DNA from: CAZBUH01 sp964495095
GTDB taxonomy: Bacteria; Bacillota; Clostridia; Oscillospirales; Oscillospiraceae
NCBI GenBank assembly: GCA_964495095.1
Contig: CAZBUH010000024.1
Location: 1-22,401 of the forward strand
Direction of reading: 5' to 3'
Length of the DNA: 22,401 nt
Shown: one piece after another, positions 15,707-22,401 of the stretch
Layout: every line of letters starts with the position of its first letter
Position numbering within the stretch: position 1 is the stretch's first letter
The notes under the pieces: generated by a model
What the model was told of the DNA's origin: nothing
What the model saw: the letters and a program-made list of their open reading frames with translations, nothing else
Databases searched by the model: none
Made by a program: the position numbers and the translations under genes

Positions 15707-17914
15707 ATGGATAAAAAGAGAAAAATACTTATATGCACCATGGGCCTCGACATAGGCGGGGCCGAGACACACATCGTGGAGCTGTCCCGGGAGCTTTGCC
15801 GCCGTGGGTACGCGGTGGCCGTCGCCTCAAACGGCGGCGCCTACGTCCCGGAGCTGGAGAAGGCGGGAGTGCGCCATATCTCCGTGCCCCTTAACCGCCG
15901 CAGGCCCCTGCCGATGCTGGTCTCCCTTTTCAGACTCCGGAAGATTATCCGGCGGGAAAGGCCGGACGTGGTCCACGCCCACGCCAGGATTCCCGGCTTT
16001 CTCTGCGGCATACTGCGCAGAACCATGAAGTTCCCCTTTGTCACCACCGCCCACTGGGTCTTTGACACAGGCGGCGCTCTGGGCTCCCTCACCAACTGGG
16101 GGCAGAAGGTGATCGCAGTATCTGACGACATCAAAGCCTACCTTATTGAAAATTACGGCGTCCCTCCGGAGGACATAACGGTAACCATAAACGGCATAGA
16201 TACGGAAAAATTCTCCCCAGATATCTCCGGCGCGGATATAAAATCGGAGTTCTCCATCCCGGAGGACGCCCCCGTAATATCCTACGTAAGCCGCATGGAC
16301 GGCAGCCGCGCTCTTGCCGCCCGCCATCTTATAGCGGCGGCGCCGGAGCTTGCTGAAAAAATTCCGGCCCTGCGCATAATCATCGCCGGCGGAGGCGATG
16401 TATACGATGAGCTGCTGGCCCAGGCGGAAAAGGTAAACGAGGCCGTGGGCTACGACTGCATTTTTATGCCCGGGGCCAGAACGGATATAAATAAAATAGC
16501 CGCCGCCGGCGATATTTTCATCGGCGTCAGCCGGGCGGCCCTGGAGGCCATGTCCGCCGGAAAGCCCGTAATAGTCGCCGGAAACGAGGGCTGCCACGGT
16601 ATCTTCACCCCGGAAAAGCTGACGGAGGCCATGCTGGGGAATTTCTGCTGCCGCGGCCTGCCCCAGTGCACCCCGGAAAAGCTGAGGGACGACGTTCTGG
16701 AGCTTTTTTCCCTCTCCCCGGAAAAACGCCGGGAGATGGGCCAGTACAACCGGCAGGTCATATTCTCCCACTACTCGGTCAGCCGGATGGCCGACGACGC
16801 GGAAAAGGTCTACGAGAGCGTCTGGCGCCCCAAAACCGCCGTCATTTCCGGCTATTACGGCTACAATAACCTTGGCGACGACGCCATACTTCTGTCCATA
16901 AGAAAGCGCTTTGACAGCGTGTGCCCCTCCGCCCGGCTTATCGCCCTATCAAACGATCCCGCGTCCACGGAAAAGCAGTACGGCGTCCCGGCGGTGCCGC
17001 GCTTTAACCTCTTTAAGGTATCAAAAGCCGTCAAAAGCGCCGACCTCTTTATAAGCGGCGGCGGCAGCCTTCTGCAGGACAGCACCAGCACCCGCTCCCT
17101 GCTCTACTACCTCTCGGTAATAAAAATCGCCCTCCGGCAGAAAAAGCCCGTTATGCTCTACGCAAACGGTATCGGCCCCGTGACGAAAAAAAACAACCGG
17201 AAAAAGGTGGCGAAGGCGCTGGACAGGGCCGAGAGCATAACTCTCAGGGATTCCGGCTCATTGCAGGAGCTTCGGGACATGGGAGTAAAAAACGGAAACA
17301 TCTCCATCACCTCCGACCCGGTTTTCACAATCGACGGCGTCCCCCGGCAGGAGGCGGAAAAGCTTCTGCGTGATGCCGGGGTGCCCACGGATAAGCCCAT
17401 CGCCGCCGTCTCCATGCGCAGCTCTCCCGGGATGGAGACCGCAATTTCCCGGCTGGCCGCCTTCTGCGACATGCTGGGAAAAAGCCATACGGTTTTGTTC
17501 TTAATAATGCAGACCCCCGGCGACGGGATCATAACGGAAAAAATACGCGGAAAAATGTCGGGAAAAAGCTATGTATTCCAGTCCCCCGGCGCGCCGGAGA
17601 GCATGATGGGCGTGGTGGGCCTCTGCGATACGGTTTTCAGCATGAGGCTGCACACGATAATTTTCTCCGCGAAAATGCGGGTGCCCGTAATGGGCCTTAT
17701 ATACGACCCAAAGGTGGCGGCCTATTTAAAAATGGTGGACATGCCCGGCTGCGGCACTCCGGAGGATTTTTCTCCGGAAAAGGCCATGGAGGTTTTCCGC
17801 GATATCCAGTCCCGCAGAGGCGAATTCGCAGCGCGGCTTGATAACGCCGCAAAAGAGCTTGAGCAGGCGGCCCTTAAAAACGACCGGGAGCTTTGCGGCC
17901 TTTTGGGCCTTTAA
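15707..17914 (+). CDS. csaB: GT4 glycosyltransferase-CsaB polysaccharide pyruvyltransferase fusion
   Basis: This is a 735-residue two-domain enzyme. Residues 1-372 are a GT-B/GT4 glycosyltransferase: GLDIGGAETHIVEL (13-26), VVHAHARIPG (88-97), VTINGIDTEKF (159-169), IIAGGGDVY (225-233) and SRAALEAMSAGKPVI. The second glutamate of the EX7E motif is present (Glu280), but the first position is Ile272. Residues from about 376 form the CsaB/polysaccharide pyruvyltransferase domain: GYYGYNNLGDDA (382-393), SGGGSLLQDSTSTRSLLYYL, YANGIGPV and the conserved MRLHTIIFSA. CsaB transfers pyruvate from PEP onto ManNAc-type sugars of the wall polymer, creating the SLH ligand. The ATG at 15707 has GAGG eight bases upstream. 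It probably adds a sugar and pyruvylates the same precursor in the cytoplasm. SLH repeats at 8114-10396 are the matching receptor. Confidence 0.9.
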   Translation: MDKKRKILICTMGLDIGGAETHIVELSRELCRRGYAVAVASNGGAYVPELEKAGVRHISVPLNRRRPLPMLVSLFRLRKIIRRERPDVVHAHARIPGFLCGILRRTMKFPFVTTAHWVFDTGGALGSLTNWGQKVIAVSDDIKAYLIENYGVPPEDITVTINGIDTEKFSPDISGADIKSEFSIPEDAPVISYVSRMDGSRALAARHLIAAAPELAEKIPALRIIIAGGGDVYDELLAQAEKVNEAVGYDCIFMPGARTDINKIAAAGDIFIGVSRAALEAMSAGKPVIVAGNEGCHGIFTPEKLTEAMLGNFCCRGLPQCTPEKLRDDVLELFSLSPEKRREMGQYNRQVIFSHYSVSRMADDAEKVYESVWRPKTAVISGYYGYNNLGDDAILLSIRKRFDSVCPSARLIALSNDPASTEKQYGVPAVPRFNLFKVSKAVKSADLFISGGGSLLQDSTSTRSLLYYLSVIKIALRQKKPVMLYANGIGPVTKKNNRKKVAKALDRAESITLRDSGSLQELRDMGVKNGNISITSDPVFTIDGVPRQEAEKLLRDAGVPTDKPIAAVSMRSSPGMETAISRLAAFCDMLGKSHTVLFLIMQTPGDGIITEKIRGKMSGKSYVFQSPGAPESMMGVVGLCDTVFSMRLHTIIFSAKMRVPVMGLIYDPKVAAYLKMVDMPGCGTPEDFSPEKAMEVFRDIQSRRGEFAARLDNAAKELEQAALKNDRELCGLLGL

Positions 17915-17920
17915 TAAGCC

Positions 17921-17949
17921 TTGCAAATATTGTCGATTTGAGCTATCAT
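17921..17949 (+). promoter_or_regulatory. Candidate promoter of the purine operon
   Basis: TTGCAA (17921-17926) and TATCAT (17944-17949) are spaced by 17 bases, placing the transcript start near 17956 and a leader of about 34 bases before purE. The -35 match is only moderate. I see no purine riboswitch in the 75-base gap and no recognisable PurR box. Confidence 0.5.
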
Positions 17950-17989
17950 AATATTCACTGAAAACACATGCTGTAAAGGACTTGATAAC

Positions 17990-18487
17990 ATGAAAAAAGT
18001 TGCCGTTATAATGGGCTCTGACAGCGACCTGCCTGTGGTTAAGGGCGCCGTTAACCAGCTTAAAAAATTCGGCGTCCCCTTTGAGGCCAGGGTTATGTCA
18101 GCCCACCGGACTCCGGCAGCCGCGGAGGAATTTGCGAAAACCGCCGCGGAAAAGGGCTTCGGCGTTATAATCGCCGCCGCCGGCAAGGCCGCCCATCTGG
18201 GGGGCGTGCTGGCCGCAAACACCACCCTGCCTGTTATAGGGCTGCCTATAAAATCCTCCCTAATGGACGGGCTTGACAGCCTTCTCTCCGTCGTGCAGAT
18301 GCCCACAGGCATACCTGTGGCCACGGTGGGCGTAAACGGGGCTGATAACGCGGGCATCCTGGCCGTGCAGATGCTGGCCCTCTCAGAGCCGGAGCTTCAG
18401 GAAAAGCTCGCCGCCTACAAAAAGGAAATGGCCGAGAGCGTCGCCAAAAAGGACGCCGCCTTACAGGAAGCGCTGAAAGAAGAATAA
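17990..18487 (+). CDS. purE: 5-(carboxyamino)imidazole ribonucleotide mutase
   Basis: PurE rearranges N5-CAIR to CAIR in de novo purine synthesis. The 165-residue length is normal. Seen: GSDSDL (9-14) for the phosphate site, SAHRTP (37-42) with the catalytic-loop histidine, AAGKAAHLGG (63-72), and SLLSVVQMPTGIPVATVGVNG. The layout is class I-like, although AAHL is preceded by GK where many members have GG. Class I PurE normally works with PurK; no purK lies next to it here, and purC follows after 19 bases. AAAGGA precedes the ATG. It is the first gene of the purine run. Confidence 0.95.
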   Translation: MKKVAVIMGSDSDLPVVKGAVNQLKKFGVPFEARVMSAHRTPAAAEEFAKTAAEKGFGVIIAAAGKAAHLGGVLAANTTLPVIGLPIKSSLMDGLDSLLSVVQMPTGIPVATVGVNGADNAGILAVQMLALSEPELQEKLAAYKKEMAESVAKKDAALQEALKEE

Positions 18488-18506
18488 AAGTAAAGGAGAA
18501 GTTTTC

Positions 18507-19223
18507 ATGAAAAAGCTTGAGCAGGTATACGAGGGCAAAGCCAAAAAGGTATTCAAAACAGACGACCCCGAGGTCTATATCGTAGATTACAAGGACGACG
18601 CCACCGCATTTAACGGTGAAAAGAAGGGTACGATTCTGGGCAAGGGCGCCATAAACAACCGCATGACAAACAACCTTATGCAGCGCATCGAAAAAGAGGC
18701 CGGAGTACCCACCCATTTTGTAGAGGAGCTTTCCGACAGGGAGACCGCCGTTAAAAAGGTCACCATAGTCCCCCTTGAGGTCATTATACGCAATATCGCC
18801 GCCGGCTCCTTCTCAAAGCGCTACGGCGTGGAAGAGGGCCGGAAGCTCAAAATAAGCACCATCGAATTTTCCTACAAGGACGACGCGCTGGGCGACCCCC
18901 TCATAAACGACTACCACGCCATCGCCCTGGGCCTTGCTGCCCCCGAGGAGATAGACACGATAAAAGCCTACGCTTTCAAGGTAAACGACTTTCTCAGAGA
19001 GGTACTTCTCCAGTGCGGCATAACGCTTGTGGATTTTAAGCTTGAGTTCGGCAAGACCTCCGACGGCACTATCGTCCTGGCCGACGAGATATCCCCCGAC
19101 ACCTGCCGTTTCTGGGACGTAAAAACCGGCGAAAAGCTGGATAAGGACCGCTTCCGCAGGGATTTGGGCAACGTGGAGGGGGCCTATCAGGAGATGGCCC
19201 GCAGGCTTCTGGGAGACAAATAA
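18507..19223 (+). CDS. purC: Phosphoribosylaminoimidazole-succinocarboxamide synthase (SAICAR synthetase)
   Basis: PurC uses ATP to join CAIR and aspartate into SAICAR. The 238-residue length is that of bacterial PurC. Seen: the N-terminal YEGKAKKVF (8-16) ATP-binding loop, the GKGAINN segment, PLEVIIRNIAAGSFSKRYGVEEG in the middle, DPLINDYHA, and LADEISPDTCRFWD near the C-terminus, where the metal- and substrate-binding acidic residues lie. AAAGGAGAAG precedes the ATG. The short gap of 19 bases after purE implies co-transcription. Confidence 0.97.
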   Translation: MKKLEQVYEGKAKKVFKTDDPEVYIVDYKDDATAFNGEKKGTILGKGAINNRMTNNLMQRIEKEAGVPTHFVEELSDRETAVKKVTIVPLEVIIRNIAAGSFSKRYGVEEGRKLKISTIEFSYKDDALGDPLINDYHAIALGLAAPEEIDTIKAYAFKVNDFLREVLLQCGITLVDFKLEFGKTSDGTIVLADEISPDTCRFWDVKTGEKLDKDRFRRDLGNVEGAYQEMARRLLGDK

Positions 19224-19254
19224 ACCAGAAAATTCTTTTTGAAAGGACTGCCAT

Positions 19255-20301
19255 ATGAAAAACAGCAGATCTGACAGCTACGCTGCCGCCGGCGTCGATG
19301 TTACCGCCGGCTACGAATCAAACGACCGTATAAAGCCCCTTGTGGAGAGCACCTACACCAAGGGCGTACTCGGCACCCTGGGCGGCTTCGGCGGCATGTT
19401 CCAGCCGGATTTTGCCGGGATGGAGCGCCCGGTCACAGTCTCCGGCACCGACGGCGTGGGCACAAAGCTCAAAGTGGCTTTTCTTATGGATAAGCACGAC
19501 ACCGTGGGTATCGACTGCGTCGCCATGTGCGTAAACGATATCGCCTGCTCCGGCGCGGCCCCCATGTTTTTTCTGGACTATATCGCCATGGGGAAAAATT
19601 TCCCCGGCCGCACCGAGCAGATAGTCGCCGGTATCGCCGAGGGCTGCCGTCAGGCCGGCTGCGCCCTTATAGGCGGCGAGACGGCGGAGATGCCCGGCTT
19701 CTATCCCCTTGACGAATACGATTTGGCCGGTTTTTCCGTGGGCCTTGCGGACTACGGGAAAATAATCGACGGCAGCACCATAAAGGCCGGAGACGTGCTT
19801 ATCGGCGTCGCCTCCTCCGGCGTACACTCCAACGGCTACTCCCTTGTGCGCAAGGTGCTGGACGTAGGCCCCGGGACGGTGAAGGAATACATCCCCGAGC
19901 TGGGCTGCACTCTTGGAGAGGAGCTTTTAAAGCCCACAAAGATATATGTAAAGCCCATACTTCACCTTATAAACGATTTGGGACTTAACATTAAGGGCAT
20001 AAGCCACATCACAGGCGGCGGCCTCTATGAAAATGTCCCCCGTATGCTCCCGGAGGGCATACAGGCCGTAATAGACGCCTCCAAATTCCCCCGTCCTCCC
20101 ATTTTTGACCTTATCGCAAAGCGCGGGGAAATACCCATGCGTGATATGTACAACACCTTCAACATGGGCGTGGGCCTGGTTATGGCCGCGGCGCCCCAGG
20201 ACGCGGAAAAGGCCGCGGCGGCTCTCAATGACATGGGCGAGAGCGCCTATATCATCGGCTCCTGCGTCTCCGGTGAAAAAGGAGTTGAGGTGACGTGGTA
20301 A
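19255..20301 (+). CDS. purM: Phosphoribosylformylglycinamidine cyclo-ligase (AIR synthetase)
   Basis: PurM closes FGAM to AIR with ATP. The 348 residues cover the whole two-domain fold. Seen: SYAAAGVDVTAGY (8-20), SGTDGVGTKLKVAF (63-76), CVNDIACSGAAPMFFLDYIA (92-111), IGGETAEMPGFY (139-150), and the C-terminal ISHITGGGLYENVPRMLP. GAAAGGA precedes the ATG. The stop overlaps the purN start by 7 bases, so the two are likely coupled. Confidence 0.97.
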   Translation: MKNSRSDSYAAAGVDVTAGYESNDRIKPLVESTYTKGVLGTLGGFGGMFQPDFAGMERPVTVSGTDGVGTKLKVAFLMDKHDTVGIDCVAMCVNDIACSGAAPMFFLDYIAMGKNFPGRTEQIVAGIAEGCRQAGCALIGGETAEMPGFYPLDEYDLAGFSVGLADYGKIIDGSTIKAGDVLIGVASSGVHSNGYSLVRKVLDVGPGTVKEYIPELGCTLGEELLKPTKIYVKPILHLINDLGLNIKGISHITGGGLYENVPRMLPEGIQAVIDASKFPRPPIFDLIAKRGEIPMRDMYNTFNMGVGLVMAAAPQDAEKAAAALNDMGESAYIIGSCVSGEKGVEVTW

Positions 20302-20933
20302 AAACTGCCGTTCTGGTCTCCGGCGGGGGCACGAATCTCCAGGCCATTATAGATTCCCACCTTTTCGGTGAGATAAAAAACTGCGAGCTGACAGCCGTAA
20401 TATCCTCGAATCCCAAGGCTTACGCCCTTGAAAGGGCCAAAAACGCCAACATCCCGGCCTATATCGTGGACAGGGATATCTTTCCCAACCGGGAGAGCTT
20501 TACCGAGGCGATTTTGAGAAAGCTCCAGGATCTTGATATCGAGCTTGTGGTTCTGGCAGGCTTTATGTACGTCCTGGCCCCGTCTATCGTAAACGCATAT
20601 AAAAACCGCATAATAAACATACATCCCGCCCTTATCCCCTCCTTCTGCGGGGACGGATACTACGGCATCCACGTCCACGAGAAAGTCCTTGAATACGGCG
20701 CCAAGATTTCCGGGGCCACGGCCCACTTTGTCACATCGGAAACCGACGCCGGCCCCATAATCCTTCAAAAGGCCGTGGAGGTACGCGAGGGCGACACGCC
20801 GAAGGAGCTTCAGGAGCGTATCATGAAGGAGGCCGAATGGATAATACTCCCTCAGGCCATCTCCCTTTTCTGCGAGGGCAGGCTCTCGGTGGAGGGCCGA
20901 ATAGTTCATATAAAGGATGAGGAAAATGCTTAA
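20295..20933 (+). CDS. purN: Phosphoribosylglycinamide formyltransferase (10-formyl-THF dependent)
   Basis: PurN transfers a formyl group from 10-formyl-THF to GAR. The 212-residue protein shows SGGGTNLQ (9-16) at the phosphate site and the catalytic set Asn108 and His110 in INIHPALIPSF and Asp151 in TSETDAGPI, matching Asn106, His108 and Asp144 of the E. coli enzyme. The loop after IPSF reads CGDGYYGIHVHEKV instead of the shorter enterobacterial form, which I associate with clostridial members. The start is GTG, overlapping the end of purM; GGAG and GAGG lie within 12 bases upstream. The next gene begins inside its last three codons. Confidence 0.95.
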   Translation: MVKTAVLVSGGGTNLQAIIDSHLFGEIKNCELTAVISSNPKAYALERAKNANIPAYIVDRDIFPNRESFTEAILRKLQDLDIELVVLAGFMYVLAPSIVNAYKNRIINIHPALIPSFCGDGYYGIHVHEKVLEYGAKISGATAHFVTSETDAGPIILQKAVEVREGDTPKELQERIMKEAEWIILPQAISLFCEGRLSVEGRIVHIKDEENA

Positions 20934-21624
20934 TATAGCTTCAGATCTCAGCTCAAATTCCTATCCCGGCAGGGGCATAATCATTGGCCGGAGTCGGAAT
21001 GGGGAGCAGGCTTACATCGTCTATTTCATAATGGGCCGCAGTGAAAACAGCCGCAACCGGATATTTTCAAAAACTGCGGACGGCATCAGGACGGAGGCTT
21101 TCGACCCCTCCAAAATGTCCGACCCCAGCCTTATAATATACCACCCTGTCCGCCGTTTTAATAAAACCACCATCGTCACAAACGGCGATCAGACGGACAC
21201 CATCCGTGACGCGCTGGAAAAGGGCGGCACTTTTGAAGAGGCCCTCAGGACAAGGGAATTTGAGCCCGACTGCCCAAGCTACACCCCCAGGATATCCGGT
21301 ATTTTAAATGGGGACGGCAGCTACAGCCTGTCCATTTTAAAAAGCGCGGACGGCGACCCCGCCTGCTGCCGGAGATACTTTTTCGAGTATGATAAGCCCA
21401 TATCCGGCCAGGGCCATTTTATCCACACTTACAGGTGCGACGGAAGCCCAATCCCCTCTTTTGAGGGCGAACCGAAAACGGTGGAAATTTCCGGCTCCAT
21501 AAGGGAGTACGCCGATACCGTCTGGGCCGCCCTGAACGAAGCCAACAAGGTCTCCCTCTACGCCGCTTCCGTGGATATCGCCGGCGGCAAAACAGAGGAG
21601 ATAATCATAAATAAAAATCTGTGA
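20926..21624 (+). CDS. Stand-alone IMP cyclohydrolase (PurO-like)
   Basis: The protein is 232 residues from the ATG at 20926. AAAGGA lies eight bases upstream; another ATG at 20917 has no spaced site. Features such as NSYPGRGIIIGRS near the start, AYIVYFIMGRSENSRNRIF, a central IVTNGDQTDTI and the late stretch FEGEPKTVEI identify the PF07826-type IMP cyclohydrolase family, related to archaeal PurO. It closes FAICAR to IMP, the last step of the pathway. Most bacteria use the N-terminal domain of bifunctional PurH instead. Here the following gene supplies only the formyltransferase half, so the assignment is supported by both sequence and complementarity. It overlaps purN by 8 bases. Confidence 0.88.
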   Translation: MLNIASDLSSNSYPGRGIIIGRSRNGEQAYIVYFIMGRSENSRNRIFSKTADGIRTEAFDPSKMSDPSLIIYHPVRRFNKTTIVTNGDQTDTIRDALEKGGTFEEALRTREFEPDCPSYTPRISGILNGDGSYSLSILKSADGDPACCRRYFFEYDKPISGQGHFIHTYRCDGSPIPSFEGEPKTVEISGSIREYADTVWAALNEANKVSLYAASVDIAGGKTEEIIINKNL

Positions 21625-21633
21625 GGTGCGACG

Positions 21634-22401
21634 ATGAAAGAACTGGAACTTAAATATGGCTGCAACCCCAATCAAAAGCCATCAAAAATTTTCATGAAGG
21701 ACGGGGAGCTCCCCATCAGGGTGTTAAACGGCCGTCCGGGCTATATAAATTTTCTGGACGCCCTGAATTCCTGGCAGCTCGTAAAGGAGCTTAAGGAGGC
21801 CACCGGCCTTCCTGCGGCGGCGTCCTTCAAGCATGTTTCCCCGGCCGGAGCCGCCGTTGGCACTCCCCTTACGGAGATGGAAAAGAAAATTTACTTTGTT
21901 GACGATGCGGCGGAGCTCTCCCCCATCGCCTGCGCCTATATCAGGGCCAGAGGCGCCGACAGGCTTTGCTCCTACGGCGACTGGGCCGCTCTCAGCGACG
22001 TCTGCGACGCCGCCACGGCCGCTTATTTAAAATACGAGGTCTCCGACGGAGTTATCGCCCCCGGTTATACGGAGGAAGCACTGGAGATTTTAAAGACAAA
22101 ACGCAAGGGCGGCTACAACGTAGTTGAGATAGACCCGGATTACGTCCCCGCTCCTGTGGAGCACAAGGATGTTTTCGGCGTGACCTTCGAGCAGGGCAGA
22201 AATAATTTCAAAATAAGCTATGAGCTTTTGGATAACATCGTAACACAGAATAAGGCCATCCCCGAAAAGGCCAGGACGGACCTTATCATCGCCCTTATAA
22301 CCCTGAAATACACCCAGTCCAACTCCGTCTGCTACGTTAAGGACGGGCAGACCATAGGCGTGGGCGCCGGCCAGCAGAGCCGCATCCACTGCACCCGCCT
22401 T
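21634..22401 (+). CDS. Stand-alone AICAR formyltransferase (PurH C-terminal type), 5' part
   Basis: The first 256 codons are present and the frame runs off the right edge; the family is about 390 residues. The protein begins directly with the transformylase domain (LKYGCNPNQKPSKIF), with no N-terminal IMP cyclohydrolase domain. The catalytic Lys66-His67 pair lies in SFKHVSPAGAA, and SNSVCYVKDGQTIGVGAGQQSR precedes the cut. It transfers formyl from 10-formyl-THF to AICAR to make FAICAR, the substrate of the preceding gene's product. GAGG lies ahead of the ATG, nine bases after the upstream stop. The catalytic C-terminal segment is outside the window. Confidence 0.93.
   Translation, partial: MKELELKYGCNPNQKPSKIFMKDGELPIRVLNGRPGYINFLDALNSWQLVKELKEATGLPAAASFKHVSPAGAAVGTPLTEMEKKIYFVDDAAELSPIACAYIRARGADRLCSYGDWAALSDVCDAATAAYLKYEVSDGVIAPGYTEEALEILKTKRKGGYNVVEIDPDYVPAPVEHKDVFGVTFEQGRNNFKISYELLDNIVTQNKAIPEKARTDLIIALITLKYTQSNSVCYVKDGQTIGVGAGQQSRIHCTRL

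Noticed and set aside
17915..17989. Purine riboswitch or terminator between csaB and purE
   Set aside because: The gap is only 75 bases with no aptamer-like pairing that I can see, and the GGCC pair before the csaB stop is too short for a terminator.

Overview
The window reads as one continuous stretch of a Bacillota (Clostridia) chromosome, most likely Oscillospirales. This assignment is inferred from gene content: S-layer-homology (SLH) repeats with a CsaB-type pyruvyltransferase, DUF4330 proteins, a clostridial-type MurJ and RarA, and a purine operon with separate AICAR transformylase and IMP cyclohydrolase genes. DNA is GC-rich, yet ATA is a common isoleucine codon on both strands. I see no tRNA, rRNA, CRISPR array, insertion sequence or phage gene. 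No gene-free gap exceeds 300 bases.

Left arm (1-10396, all minus strand). Reading in the direction of transcription from the centre, the order is: a secreted SLH-anchored phosphodiester glycosidase; pyrK and pyrD (dihydroorotate dehydrogenase B); a histidine phosphatase-GNAT fusion; a metallophosphoesterase with SH3-like tail; two decayed genes (a regulator-sized relic and an MFS transporter with its middle deleted); and an RlmI-type rRNA methyltransferase. This run starts at a good promoter (10437-10465) and has no obvious terminator before 2332-2369, so it may be one long unit. Then come glyA with its own promoter, an intrinsic terminator, and the 5' part of rarA.

Central cell-envelope block (10511-17914, plus strand). 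It is divergent from the SLH gene and holds a MurJ/MVF-family flippase, an O-antigen-ligase/Wzy-like polymerase, a GT4 glycosyltransferase, two tandem DUF4330 membrane-anchored proteins, a strong terminator, and a GT4-CsaB fusion. CsaB adds ketal pyruvate to cell-wall polysaccharide, and this is the ligand that SLH domains bind. The two arms therefore look like the two halves of one system: synthesis and pyruvylation of the polymer on one side, and a wall-bound enzyme that docks on it on the other. The DUF4330 pair is the least understood part.

Right arm (17990-22401, plus strand). This is a tight de novo purine operon: purE, purC, purM, purN, a stand-alone IMP cyclohydrolase, and the 5' part of a stand-alone AICAR transformylase. 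The last three genes supply the formyl-transfer and ring-closing steps. glyA, pyrKD and this operon give the window a nucleotide and one-carbon theme around the envelope block.
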